Assembly: GCF_003261585.1 (NCBI RefSeq)
Contig: NZ_POVU01000004.1
Coordinates: 186,001 to 250,000, forward strand
Origin: Acinetobacter sp. MB5
GTDB taxonomy: Bacteria; Pseudomonadota; Gammaproteobacteria; Pseudomonadales; Moraxellaceae
Direction: 5' to 3'
Length of the DNA stretch: 64,000 nt
Both the position numbers and the translations under genes were made by a program. Numbering within the stretch: position 1 is the stretch's first letter; the number at the start of each line of letters is the position of its first letter. A model generated the notes under the pieces. It did no database searches and was not told where the DNA came from. It was given only the letters and a program-made list of their open reading frames with translations. This document shows positions 48,243-57,261 of the stretch, piece by piece.

Positions 48243-48929
48243 TTACATCCGCCCCAAACGTTGTTGATATTTTTGCAAAATCAAATGATTGGCAATCAGT
48301 GCTGTAAATGCCAGCGCAACTGAAAGCATCACCAGACGCAGTGCCATCTGTTCCCCATCGGGTTGTTGCAGCAGCGAATAAATTGCAATCGGCACCGTGC
48401 GGGTTTCATCAGGGATATTCCCGACAAAGGTAATCGTCGCGCCAAATTCACCGAGACTGCGACTAAAACACAAGATGCTGCCAATGATCATGCCTGGAAT
48501 CGCCATCGGTAAACTGACGCTATAAAACACCTGCCACGGATTGGCACCTAGACTGGCCGCCACATGTTCAAGCCGCTGATCAATCAGCTGAAACGAGAGT
48601 TTAATCGGCTGTACCATCAGCGGAAATGCCACCACCATTGAAGCCAGTACTGCCCCTTTCCAGTTAAACGCCAACTGAATGCCTAACTGTTGCAAGCTGT
48701 GCCCAATCCAGCCCTGATTGCCAAACAGCACCAGCAAGCCATAACCCAATACCACAGGTGGCAAGACCATCGGTAACTGTAAACAAGCTTCGAGCAAAAA
48801 TTTCAGCCGAAACTGGAGATGTACCAGACTCCATGCCACAGCAATCGCAAAAGGTAAACACAGCAAGGTCGCACACAATGCTACTTTGGCTGACAGTGCT
48901 AGAGCACTGAGTTCTTCAGGGGAAAGCAT
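48243..48929 (-). CDS. modB: Molybdate ABC transporter permease
   Basis: The 228-residue inner-membrane permease has five or six helices. The cytoplasmic coupling motif lies around SLGANPWQVFYSVSLPMAIP, followed by CFSRSLGEFGATITFVGNIP, which is highly typical of ModB. It forms the membrane channel with ModC and takes molybdate from ModA. The start is 11 bases after the modA stop. Confidence 0.93.
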   Translation of the reverse strand: MLSPEELSALALSAKVALCATLLCLPFAIAVAWSLVHLQFRLKFLLEACLQLPMVLPPVVLGYGLLVLFGNQGWIGHSLQQLGIQLAFNWKGAVLASMVVAFPLMVQPIKLSFQLIDQRLEHVAASLGANPWQVFYSVSLPMAIPGMIIGSILCFSRSLGEFGATITFVGNIPDETRTVPIAIYSLLQQPDGEQMALRLVMLSVALAFTALIANHLILQKYQQRLGRM

Positions 48930-48940
48930 GCTGCACCTGA

Positions 48941-49708
48941 TCAGCGATTAATGCTAAAGCCATAATGCTGGAAAATCGCCAGAGCTTGAACACTGTGGCT
49001 CATAAAACGATAAAACTGTTGTGCTTCAGGGTTTTGCTCACCGACTTTGGTCAGCGCCACAGGGTAAATCACGGCATCGTGTGAAGTATCAGGTAGCACT
49101 CCGATAATTTTGACCTTTTGACTCACCAAGGCATCGGTTTTATAGACAATCCCGACATCGCACTCACCACGCTCGACAAAAGTCAGCGCAGCACGGACAT
49201 CATCCGTTCCAACAATTCGACCTTGCAAACTGTTGAACCAGTTCAGTTTGATCAGGCTTTGTTTGGCATATTTTCCGACAGGGACGGACTCCATTTGCCC
49301 TGTACACAGCTTGCCTGAAAAGGCTTGAGCAAAGGCAAAATGAGAATTGGGTTGAACCTTAATCTTCAGGTTTTTCGGGCTAATCAGTACGATTTGATTA
49401 CGTAGTAAAGGCTTGACGTATTGAGGACTGACTTCCTGTTTTTGCAGTAAATATTTCATCCAGTCCTGATCGGCTGAAAAGAAAATATCACTCGGCGCAC
49501 CCGCCACAATTTGCTTGGCGAGCGTGGAGGATGCTGCATACACAGGCACAACTTTGGTCTTTGGATATTGTTTCTGATACAGAGTCGCAATCTCGGTCAC
49601 GGCATTAGTCAGGCTGGCTGCGGCATAGACTTTGACTTCCCCTGCCTGCACACATAGCGCTGTGAATGTGCCCGCAACGAGCAGACTGAGTTGAGAAATA
49701 ACGCGCAT
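48941..49708 (-). CDS. modA: Molybdate-binding periplasmic protein
   Basis: The roughly 255-residue product has a signal peptide (MRVISQLSLLVAGTFTALCV, then QAGEV), followed by KVYAAASLTNAVTEIATLYQ and VYAASSTLAKQIVAGAPSDI with the Ser ligands of the oxyanion. SADQDWMKYL and ERGECDVGIVYKTDALVSQK follow. ATG 49708 is preferred since AGG sits nine bases before it; the ATG at 49717 abuts the AGG. It follows moeA directly. Confidence 0.92.
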   Translation of the reverse strand: MRVISQLSLLVAGTFTALCVQAGEVKVYAAASLTNAVTEIATLYQKQYPKTKVVPVYAASSTLAKQIVAGAPSDIFFSADQDWMKYLLQKQEVSPQYVKPLLRNQIVLISPKNLKIKVQPNSHFAFAQAFSGKLCTGQMESVPVGKYAKQSLIKLNWFNSLQGRIVGTDDVRAALTFVERGECDVGIVYKTDALVSQKVKIIGVLPDTSHDAVIYPVALTKVGEQNPEAQQFYRFMSHSVQALAIFQHYGFSINR

Positions 49709-49718
49709 GTTCACCATC

Positions 49719-50948
49719 CTAATCCAAATAAAGTCCGTTCAATACAGTGCCCGCACTCAGCACCGTATCGGCAGGTACACGTAGCAAGAAATTACTGTCG
49801 AATAAGTTGCTGAGCATGTGTGACTGTTGTTTTTTCAGGGCTGTGACTTGAACTTGCCCTTGTTCGACCTGAGCAGACATTCTTAAAAAGCGTTCACGGC
49901 GATCAGACTTGAGCTCGTGTTGCAGCACAGCACTGACCCATGCAGGACTGACGCTTTGCCCGACCAAACCACGGAGTAAACTGCTGACATAGACTTGTAG
50001 TGCTACATAGACTGCCGCAGGATTTCCCGGTAAGCCGAGCAAATAACAGCGATGCTCAGCCAATTGAGCGCAGGCAAAAAACATCGGCTTACCCGGTTTT
50101 TGCTTGACCTTCCAGAACACCTGCTCAAAACCCAAGTTCAGTGCCACAGGTCGGACAAAATCATAATCCCCAACCGATACACCGCCTGTAGTAATGATCA
50201 AGTCAAAACGGAATTTCAAATTCTGTAGCAGCTCGGTCAGTGCGGTTTCCTGATCGGCCACCAAAAAAAATTCTGCATCTAAGTGCTGTTGCTGACACCA
50301 TGCTTTGAGCATCGGAGTATTGGCATCAAAAATTTTGCCCTGTTGTAATTCATCGACATGACTGGCAACTTCATCCCCTGTCACCACCACCGCAATTTTG
50401 GCTTGGCGATAGACCGAAACACGTTGCACCCCTGCCATACACAGTGCAGCAATCGCCCCGACACCCAAAGACTGCCCTTGCGTGGCGAGGACTTGCCCTG
50501 CCTGTACTTCTTCGCCTGCATCACGCATATCGGCATGTTCTACCAAATCTTCGGTGAGTTCGATCTGCTGTTCCACGTGGAGTCGTACAATTTCCTGACG
50601 TGCCACCGTGGTTGTGCCTTCGGGAATTTTGCCACCTGTGAAAATCCGTACCGCTTGCCCAGCTTCAAGGATGACGTCACTGACTTGTCCTGCACGAATT
50701 TCACCGATGACCTGAAAAGTTTGACCTGCATCTATCGGATGCTGCACGGCTGCCAGTGCATAACCATCTACCGCACTTTGCGAAAAAATTGGCAAGTTGA
50801 CAGGTGCATGCACTTCCTCGGACAAAACACGCTGTAAAGCTTGCTCGACAGGCACAGTCTCATACGCTAGCGGTTTCACTGTTTGTGCAATCAGTGCCAA
50901 AGCCTGATCAATCGAGATCAGTCCATGTTCTGCACCACAGCCACTCAT
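49719..50948 (-). CDS. moeA: Molybdopterin molybdenumtransferase
   Basis: The 409-residue product inserts molybdenum into adenylylated molybdopterin. It has the domain order of MoeA: IFSQSAVDGYALAAVQ, AVRIFTGGKIPEGTTTVARQ, VVTGDEVASHVDELQQG, the nucleotide loop IITTGGVSVGDYDFVRPVAL, and LLGLPGNPAAVYVALQVYVS. The start overlaps the stop of the moaC-moaB gene by four bases, showing coupled translation. Length is normal. Confidence 0.95.
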   Translation of the reverse strand: MSGCGAEHGLISIDQALALIAQTVKPLAYETVPVEQALQRVLSEEVHAPVNLPIFSQSAVDGYALAAVQHPIDAGQTFQVIGEIRAGQVSDVILEAGQAVRIFTGGKIPEGTTTVARQEIVRLHVEQQIELTEDLVEHADMRDAGEEVQAGQVLATQGQSLGVGAIAALCMAGVQRVSVYRQAKIAVVVTGDEVASHVDELQQGKIFDANTPMLKAWCQQQHLDAEFFLVADQETALTELLQNLKFRFDLIITTGGVSVGDYDFVRPVALNLGFEQVFWKVKQKPGKPMFFACAQLAEHRCYLLGLPGNPAAVYVALQVYVSSLLRGLVGQSVSPAWVSAVLQHELKSDRRERFLRMSAQVEQGQVQVTALKKQQSHMLSNLFDSNFLLRVPADTVLSAGTVLNGLYLD

Positions 50949-51868
50949 TGGTAGCCCCCTGCATGCGGAATATTTTGCTGAACATCAAACAGATGTACCA
51001 AGGCAGGGACTATTGCGGTCAATGATTCACTCGCGCCGCCACGGCTGCCTGGTAGGGTAATCACCAGACTGTGGTCGATATAGCCCGCCACACCACGCGA
51101 TAACGCCGCATACGGTGTGCGTTTTTGTCCAAAACTGCGTGCCGCTTCCATCAGCCCCGGAATTTCACGTTGTAATAAGGGCTGCAAGGTTTCAACGGTG
51201 AGATCTTTCGGGCCTAAACCTGTACCGCCCACCGTCACAATCAGTGGATAGTGATTTTTTTGCTGTTCGATCAGTGCCAGTAAAGCCGCAGGATCATCAG
51301 CAATCACCTGATAGACGATATCACTAAAATTGGCTTCTTCAAGCATCTGCATGACACTTTGCCCTGCAGTATCGGGCTTTTTGCCTGCGGCAACCGTATC
51401 CGATAGCACAATCACCGACGCTTTTAAGCTACGCTTGAGCTGACGGACAAAATGCGATTTGCCACCTTTTTTCTTGAGCAATCGGCACTGATCCATCTGC
51501 AAATCTTCAGGTTCACAGTGCGGTTTTAGCATGTCATACAGGGTCAATGCCGCAAGACTGGCAGCCGTCAAGGCTTCCATTTCCACCCCAGTTGGCCCAA
51601 TGGTTTCCACAGTAGCCACAATGGTCACCGCCGCCTCATGCAGTTCAAATTCAACATCGGCACGATAAATCGGCAGTGGATGACACAGCGGAATCAGTTC
51701 ATCCGTCCGCTTGGCAGCCAAAATCCCTGCAATGCGTGCCGTTTTCAGCGCATCACCTTTTTCGGTATTGCCCTGCCGCAAGAGTTCAATGCAATGCGGC
51801 GGCGCAGAGAGCACCGCTTGGGCTTCTGCAATCCGATAACTCTCTGCTTTCATGGCCACGTTTTTCAT
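50945..51868 (-). CDS. Fused MoaC and MoaB/Mog protein
   Basis: One 307-residue chain joins two molybdopterin enzymes. Residues 1 to about 150 are MoaC (cyclic pyranopterin synthase step), with LIPLCHPLPIYRADVEFELH and TGVEMEALTAASLAALTLYD. From about 155 the MoaB/Mog-like domain (molybdopterin adenylyl transfer) has KASVIVLSDTVAAGKKPDTA and VTVGGTGLGPKDLTVETLQP. Fusions of this kind are known in some bacteria. ATG 51868 is the best start; a longer frame starts at TTG. The upstream ribosome site is weak (GAG ten bases before). Confidence 0.93.
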   Translation of the reverse strand: MKNVAMKAESYRIAEAQAVLSAPPHCIELLRQGNTEKGDALKTARIAGILAAKRTDELIPLCHPLPIYRADVEFELHEAAVTIVATVETIGPTGVEMEALTAASLAALTLYDMLKPHCEPEDLQMDQCRLLKKKGGKSHFVRQLKRSLKASVIVLSDTVAAGKKPDTAGQSVMQMLEEANFSDIVYQVIADDPAALLALIEQQKNHYPLIVTVGGTGLGPKDLTVETLQPLLQREIPGLMEAARSFGQKRTPYAALSRGVAGYIDHSLVITLPGSRGGASESLTAIVPALVHLFDVQQNIPHAGGYQ

Positions 51869-51892
51869 GCTGATGTTTCTCAAATAATTCAA

Positions 51893-52390
51893 TTAATAAT
51901 GTGAATGCTGATGTTTATGTGTATGTTGATGTTCTGAATGTGCCTGTTCTTCGGCACTATAGTCTTTACGAATACAACAACCTGTCACAAACTGGCTCGT
52001 GCCATCGCTATAAAATTCTTCTTTCCAGACAGGCACTTCATGTTTAACACGCTCGACGGCTTCTTCACAAGCCGCAAACGCTTCACGGCGATGCTCGGCA
52101 TAGGCCAGCGCAATAATCGCTTTTCCACCAATGCCCAGTTTGCCGACCCGATGCACCACCCGCACATACTGCACTGCATATTTGGCTTGGACTTCCTGCT
52201 CAATCTGCCGAATCATTTTTTCAGCCAAAGGCGCATAAGCGGTATAACACAACGCATCGACTGAGCGTCCTTCATGATGATTGCGCACCACACCGACAAA
52301 ACTGCCAATCCCACCACATTCAGGGAAATCTTCAATCGGGGCAAAACAGTCGAGGCTTAAATCCTGATCCTGAATTCGTGCAAAATCCAT
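51893..52390 (-). CDS. moaE: Molybdopterin synthase large subunit
   Basis: The 165-residue product transfers sulfur from MoaD to precursor Z. It has GSFVGVVRNHHEGRSVDALC, YTAYAPLAEKMIRQIEQEVQ, HRVGKLGIGGKAIIALAYAE and HEVPVWKEEFYSDGTSQFV with the active Lys. The C-terminus ends in a His-rich tail (HSEHQHTHKHQHSHY), a likely metal-binding tail beyond the usual 150 residues. I chose ATG 52390, three bases after moaD. Confidence 0.93.
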   Translation of the reverse strand: MDFARIQDQDLSLDCFAPIEDFPECGGIGSFVGVVRNHHEGRSVDALCYTAYAPLAEKMIRQIEQEVQAKYAVQYVRVVHRVGKLGIGGKAIIALAYAEHRREAFAACEEAVERVKHEVPVWKEEFYSDGTSQFVTGCCIRKDYSAEEQAHSEHQHTHKHQHSHY

Positions 52391-52392
52391 GC

Positions 52393-52644
52393 TTAACCTC
52401 CTGCAACAGGTGACAGCAACACCAAGGTACACGCTGTATTTAAAGCATCCTGACGTGACACCAGACTGTCCCCGATGGCACAAGCACATTGCTGAATTGC
52501 AGATTGTGCTTGGGGATGCTGCTGCTCCAGCTGACTGAGCACTGCCGCAATCGCCACAGGCGCATCGAACTCAAGTCGAAGATCGCTAGGCAACCAGCGC
52601 GTCACTGCGCCAAAACCTTCAATCTGCACGGAAATTTTTTGCAT
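52393..52644 (-). CDS. moaD: Molybdopterin synthase small subunit
   Basis: This 83-residue ubiquitin-fold sulfur carrier ends in the Gly-Gly tail (LVLLSPVAGG) that is thiocarboxylated before sulfur transfer. It starts MQKISVQIEGFGAVTRW. It is three bases before moaE and one base after moaA. A longer upstream frame overlaps moaA and is not used. Confidence 0.92.
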   Translation of the reverse strand: MQKISVQIEGFGAVTRWLPSDLRLEFDAPVAIAAVLSQLEQQHPQAQSAIQQCACAIGDSLVSRQDALNTACTLVLLSPVAGG

Positions 52645-52645
52645 G

Positions 52646-53653
52646 TTAGCCTCCAAGCATATGCATACTGATTTTGCGAGGGGAATGTTGGGTAGCCTGT
52701 ATGGCATGAAAGCCCGCCGCTTTGTGCCAAATATAAGTTCCAATGCGCTGTTGTAACTGTTCACGCGCTACATCGGAATGCACAGCCAAAGCCTGAATCT
52801 CGGACTTGAGCGCAATGCCTTGCGGTGCAAACAGACAGTTAAATAACTCGCCCTGAGCCGTCAGGCGAATACGGTCACACTGTCCACAAAAAGCGTGGCT
52901 AATGGTGGAAATAATGCCCACATCATAGCTTTGGTCTAAGCGGTAAATGCGTGCAGGTGAATGGTCTTGCGGCAAGGCTTCAATCTGATACTGCTCGCCC
53001 AGTTGCTGCAAAATTTGTTGCTCGGTCACCACCTGCTGACGTTGCCACTGTGCATCACCATCGAGTGGCATATATTCAATAAAACGTAGCGGTAATTGCT
53101 GCTGTTTGGCCCATGCCACAAGCGGCAAAATTTGTGAATCATTAATGCCTTGCATCAGTACCGTATTAATTTTGAGGGATAGCCCTGCCCGCTGTGCCGC
53201 AGCGATACCTGATAGAACAGGCGCAAGCTCTCGCTGAGTCAGTTGCTGAAAAAGAACTGAATCGAGACTGTCCAGACTGATATTCAGATCATCCAGACCT
53301 GACTGTTTCAGGGCTTGTGCATATTTGGGCAAATAGTGCCCATTACTGGTCATGGCAATGCGCTTTAGACCCAGTGCGCGCAGCGCTTGTAATTGTTCAA
53401 TAAAATGCACCACGCCCTGACGCATCAACGGTTCACCGCCTGTGATCCGCAGGCTGTCAATGCCGCGTTCCACCATAAACTGGCAAAAGGCATACAAATC
53501 TTCAAAACTGAGTAAGCTGTGTTTGTCCATCCATTCAGGATGTTCAGGCATACAATACAGGCACTTGAAATTGCAGCGATCCGTCACTGAAATTCTCAGT
53601 TTACGTTTTTGACGACCAAACTGGTCAATCCATGAACTGGCGGACTGCATCAT
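52646..53653 (-). CDS. moaA: GTP 3',8-cyclase
   Basis: This 335-residue radical SAM enzyme starts molybdopterin synthesis. It has the SAM cluster motif CNFKCLYCMPEHPEW (near residue 30), GIDSLRITGGEPLMRQGVVH, and the second cluster region FCGQCDRIRLTAQGELFNC. The usual C-terminal Gly-Gly is present (HMLGG). It is the first gene of moaADE-moaCB-moeA-modABC. Its start lies just downstream (minus strand) of the mobA terminator, so a promoter is expected there. Confidence 0.95.
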   Translation of the reverse strand: MMQSASSWIDQFGRQKRKLRISVTDRCNFKCLYCMPEHPEWMDKHSLLSFEDLYAFCQFMVERGIDSLRITGGEPLMRQGVVHFIEQLQALRALGLKRIAMTSNGHYLPKYAQALKQSGLDDLNISLDSLDSVLFQQLTQRELAPVLSGIAAAQRAGLSLKINTVLMQGINDSQILPLVAWAKQQQLPLRFIEYMPLDGDAQWQRQQVVTEQQILQQLGEQYQIEALPQDHSPARIYRLDQSYDVGIISTISHAFCGQCDRIRLTAQGELFNCLFAPQGIALKSEIQALAVHSDVAREQLQQRIGTYIWHKAAGFHAIQATQHSPRKISMHMLGG

Positions 53654-53680
53654 GCACGAACCACTCCAAACCTGAAGAAG

Positions 53681-53717
53681 AAAAATGCACCTGCCACACG
53701 GTTCAGGTGCACATTTT
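53681..53717 (-). terminator. Terminator between mobA and moaA
   Basis: The minus-strand stem GCACCTG / CAGGTGC with a ten-base loop is followed by ATTTTTCTT. It ends the nitrate reductase-mobA transcript and separates it from the moaA operon. Confidence 0.82.
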
Positions 53718-53755
53718 ATGAGCTTTATTGAAGCAAGAAATATTCCAACTTTGCA

Positions 53756-54370
53756 CTAAATCAACACATTCAACTGTTTGTATTGTTGTAATTCATCGAA
53801 GGAGTTAATGCTGTGAAAAATCAGTGCATGTTTTCGAAACTTTACCGCTTGTGCATGCATCAATTTGAAGCATTTTTTAAGACTTAACTCGCCTTGTTCA
53901 ATCTGAGCGCTCAAAGTGGGCAAGCTGCTGCGTTTCAATAAGCAAAATGGATACAGCGCCGCGCCATTGATTTCGACATAAGCCACCTCGGCTTCAGGGT
54001 GCTGCTGCAAACTTTGATGCAGTTTTTTCAAAACCGATTTCGGCAAATAAGTCACGTCACAGGGTACAAACAGCACATAATCCGCTGAAACATGTCGCCA
54101 CGCACTTTTCATTCCAATCAGCGGCCCAAGAAAGCCTGTTTCATCGTCCTGAAAACTACGAATGTTCGGCACCATATGCTGATAAATCCGATGATCACGG
54201 TTACTGCTAATCCACTGCTGTTGGGTTTTCCCCCGAAAATGTTGTGAGATTTTTAAGAGTTGTATTTGTTTATCGAAACACTGCAAAAGCTTGTTTAAGC
54301 CTTGCATGCGGCGGGCCTGACCACCCGCTAAAATGACCAAATCTGTAACGGGATGGTTTGCATCAGTCAT
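53756..54370 (-). CDS. mobA: Molybdenum cofactor guanylyltransferase (MobA-like)
   Basis: The 204-residue nucleotidyltransferase has LAGGQARRMQGLNKLL near the start. It resembles the MobA GTP site LAGG-x3-RM-GG-x-DK, with the usual Asp-Lys replaced by Asn-Lys. FVPCDVTYLPKSVLKKL holds the metal Asp, and ETGFLGPLIGMKSAW follows. It makes the guanine-dinucleotide form of the cofactor that NasA needs. The start overlaps the nitrate reductase stop by eight bases, so the two are coupled. Confidence 0.85.
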   Translation of the reverse strand: MTDANHPVTDLVILAGGQARRMQGLNKLLQCFDKQIQLLKISQHFRGKTQQQWISSNRDHRIYQHMVPNIRSFQDDETGFLGPLIGMKSAWRHVSADYVLFVPCDVTYLPKSVLKKLHQSLQQHPEAEVAYVEINGAALYPFCLLKRSSLPTLSAQIEQGELSLKKCFKLMHAQAVKFRKHALIFHSINSFDELQQYKQLNVLI

Positions 54371-57185
54371 GGGCAAGCTCCTGTTGGCACGATTTAATTA
54401 AGCCACGAATTTCAGGGAGACAGGAACCACAATTACCGCCTGCTTTTAAGCACGCTGTCACCTGTTTTTCGTGGGTGATGTTTTGGGTTTTTATTGTTTC
54501 AAGAATGCGATTTTTTCCAACTTTAAAACAGCTACACACCAGTGGGCCTTCACTGCTGCCCGCATTCATCGGCGCTGCTGCTAACAAGGCTTTACGATGT
54601 GTCGCACTTAAGCGCTCACGCTTAAACAGGCTAGCAATCCATGCCCGATCAGGCAAAAATGCTTTATCTGCAATGTATAAACACGCCACCAGTTGGTTGT
54701 CTTTGAGCACCACGATATGACACAAATGCTGGCTTTGATCTTTAAGATCTAACCACTCCAGACTGTCATCATTAAAATTCAATAATGCCTTAATGTTACT
54801 GGTGACATCGTTAAAATTTTGGCGTCCTGCCAGTTCATACTGTGCGGCATATGGCGTGGTGATTTTATTCCACCAACTCACAGACTGAATTGAATCACGT
54901 ACCTGTGGCAAATATTCTTCACGAATAAAACACACGCCCTGCCAGCGACTATGAAACGGCTGCATCATCACAGGAGTATGTTTAAATTCAGGCTCTCCCG
55001 AAATGGCATCCACTACAGGATTGACCACTTTGCCAATCCGCGCATCGGAGGCAAATTGCTCTGTCCAGTGAATCGGTGCAAAAATCTGCCCACGGCGCAC
55101 GCCTTGCGAGAACTGCGCACGCAATACACACTTGCCCCATGTTGAAAACACTTCCACCAGACCCTGTTCAGAAATGCCGTATTTCAAGGCATCTTGCGGA
55201 TGAATTTCACAATAAGCTTCGGCGCGGTGATTGGCCAAAGCAGGTGCTAAACCTGTACGGGTCATGGTGTGCCACTGATCGCGAATCCGTCCAGTATTTA
55301 GAATCAGTGGATAATCCCCATTCACCGCATTCACAGGCGCAACGGGTGCAGTTGCCACAAATTTGGCTTTACCCGATGCAAAGCTGAACTGACCCTGTGA
55401 AAACAGGCGCTCACAGGCTTGCGTTTGTGGCTGTTGCCACACAGGCCATTGAATCGGTTGCAGTTGTTGATACTCTTCGGCACTGATGTCACTCAGCCCT
55501 GCCAAGTTAAAGTAGCGGAATGTATTGCACTGCTCACGTCCTGCCAAATCACTGTTTTGGTAGGCAGAGAGTCGGGCATGCTCAAGGAAAATCTCATGCG
55601 AAGACTGAAAATCGAAACCTGAAAAGCCCATTTTCTTTGCGACTTGTGCCACCGCCCACCAGTCGGCTTTGGCTTGAGCAGGCGCACCCAAAAACGCACG
55701 CTGACGTGAAATACGGCGCTCGGAATTGGTCACTGTGCCGTCTTTTTCGCCCCATCCTAAAGCAGGCAATAAAATGTCGGCATATTGGGTGGTGTCTGTG
55801 TCTTGGCAAATATCCGAGACCACTACAAATTCGCATTTTTCCAAAGCACGTTTGACCTGATCGGCATTCGGCAAACTGACCACAGGGTTGGTCGCCATAA
55901 TCCACAAGGCTTTGATTTTGCCCTGCTCCACCGCTTCAAATAAATCTACGGCTTTTAAACCTGCTTTGGTGGCAATGTTTGGGCTTTGCCAAAACTGTTG
56001 CACCAATTGCTGATGCTCAGCGTTATCGACATCCAAATGCGCCGCCAACATATTCGCCAAACCACCAACTTCACGCCCACCCATAGCATTCGGCTGCCCT
56101 GTCATGGAAAATGGCGCTGCACCTGTACGTCCGATTTTCCCTGTCAGCAAATGACAGTTAATAATCGAATTGGCTTTGTTAACACCTTGCGAAGACTGAT
56201 TGACCCCCATCGAGAACAGGCTCATCACCTGTGCAGTCTGTGCAAATTTCTCAAAAAATAGCTGTAATTTATCCAGTTGAATGCCTGTCCGCTGTGCCAG
56301 ATCGACCAAATCAGTTTCGCCCTGACTGGCTTCTAAAGCCGCATTCAAGTTGTCGGTATAGCGCTCAACAAAACTGATGTCGGCATGACCGTTTTGATAT
56401 AAATATTGCAATAAACCATTGAATAGCGTGACATCCTGCCCCGGTAAAATCGGCAAATGTAAGTCCGCCTGTTCACAGGTCGCGGTAAAACGTGGGTCGA
56501 TCACCACCACAAACAGATCACGCTCAGCTTTGGCCTGCATGATGCGTTGATACAGCACAGGGTGACACCATGCAGTGTTGGAACCGACCAGTACCACCAT
56601 TTTAGTCTGTTCAAAATCGACATAGCTAGCAGGTACAAGGTCTTCACCAAAACTGCGTTTATGCGCTGCCACCGCAGAGGACATGCACAGACGTGAATTG
56701 GTGTCGATATTGGCAGTGCCCAAGTAGCCTTTAACGAATTTATTCACCACATAGTAGTCTTCGGTTAGCAATTGTCCTGAGACATAAAACGCAACGCTGT
56801 CTGCCCCGTACTGATCAATACTGCCCTGAAAACGCTCGGCAATCTGGCTCAAGGCAGCATCCCAGCTGCTACGGCGGCGGGCAGCTTTACGCCCCTGCAT
56901 TGGCTCAAGTACACGGGTTTCCATGCCCAGTGTATCGGCCAAATGACTGCCTTTGATGCACAGACGACCAAAATTGGACGGATGCTGTGCATCACCACGC
57001 ACGGCAATCTGTGCCCCATGTGCCGTTTGAGTCACACTGACCTCAACCCCACAGCCCACGCCACAATACGGGCATGTACTTGCAGTAGTAACTGTGCTGT
57101 CGGTGTGGCGAGTCTGTTCCACCATTGGAATGCTGTTCATACCTTGTTCCACGCTGCCGAATTCAACCTCTATAGCTTCTTTCAT
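54363..57185 (-). CDS. nasA: Assimilatory nitrate reductase catalytic subunit
   Basis: The roughly 940-residue molybdopterin oxidoreductase reduces nitrate to nitrite. The N-terminal 4Fe-4S site lies in CPYCGVGCGVEVS with the fourth Cys in FGRLCIKGSH. The central domains include TNSRLCMSSAVAAHKRSFGE and GRTGAAPFSMTGQPNAMGGR. A C-terminal BFD-type 2Fe-2S domain has CSCFKVGKNRI and CLKAGGNCGSCLPEIRG, as in NasA/NasC. ATG 57185 lies inside a palindromic repeat, which also supplies AAAGGGATTG ahead of it. Confidence 0.94.
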   Translation of the reverse strand: MKEAIEVEFGSVEQGMNSIPMVEQTRHTDSTVTTASTCPYCGVGCGVEVSVTQTAHGAQIAVRGDAQHPSNFGRLCIKGSHLADTLGMETRVLEPMQGRKAARRRSSWDAALSQIAERFQGSIDQYGADSVAFYVSGQLLTEDYYVVNKFVKGYLGTANIDTNSRLCMSSAVAAHKRSFGEDLVPASYVDFEQTKMVVLVGSNTAWCHPVLYQRIMQAKAERDLFVVVIDPRFTATCEQADLHLPILPGQDVTLFNGLLQYLYQNGHADISFVERYTDNLNAALEASQGETDLVDLAQRTGIQLDKLQLFFEKFAQTAQVMSLFSMGVNQSSQGVNKANSIINCHLLTGKIGRTGAAPFSMTGQPNAMGGREVGGLANMLAAHLDVDNAEHQQLVQQFWQSPNIATKAGLKAVDLFEAVEQGKIKALWIMATNPVVSLPNADQVKRALEKCEFVVVSDICQDTDTTQYADILLPALGWGEKDGTVTNSERRISRQRAFLGAPAQAKADWWAVAQVAKKMGFSGFDFQSSHEIFLEHARLSAYQNSDLAGREQCNTFRYFNLAGLSDISAEEYQQLQPIQWPVWQQPQTQACERLFSQGQFSFASGKAKFVATAPVAPVNAVNGDYPLILNTGRIRDQWHTMTRTGLAPALANHRAEAYCEIHPQDALKYGISEQGLVEVFSTWGKCVLRAQFSQGVRRGQIFAPIHWTEQFASDARIGKVVNPVVDAISGEPEFKHTPVMMQPFHSRWQGVCFIREEYLPQVRDSIQSVSWWNKITTPYAAQYELAGRQNFNDVTSNIKALLNFNDDSLEWLDLKDQSQHLCHIVVLKDNQLVACLYIADKAFLPDRAWIASLFKRERLSATHRKALLAAAPMNAGSSEGPLVCSCFKVGKNRILETIKTQNITHEKQVTACLKAGGNCGSCLPEIRGLIKSCQQELAHD

Positions 57186-57250
57186 CAATCCCTTTTTTTC
57201 TCCCTCTGGGAGAAATACAAAGAGGGTGTAAATAACGATGAAAGAAGCTT
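57174..57250. repeat. 77-bp palindromic intergenic element, copy C, over the nitrate reductase start
   Basis: Near-perfect ends AGCTTCTTTCATC / GATGAAAGAAGCT and core TTTCTCCCTCTGGGAGAAA plus AAGAGGGTGTAAATA. The ATG of nasA (57183-57185) and its GGGATTG ribosome-binding region fall inside one arm. It is the same family as copies at 14035 and 32876. Confidence 0.85.
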
Positions 57251-57261
57251 TGTTTTAACGA

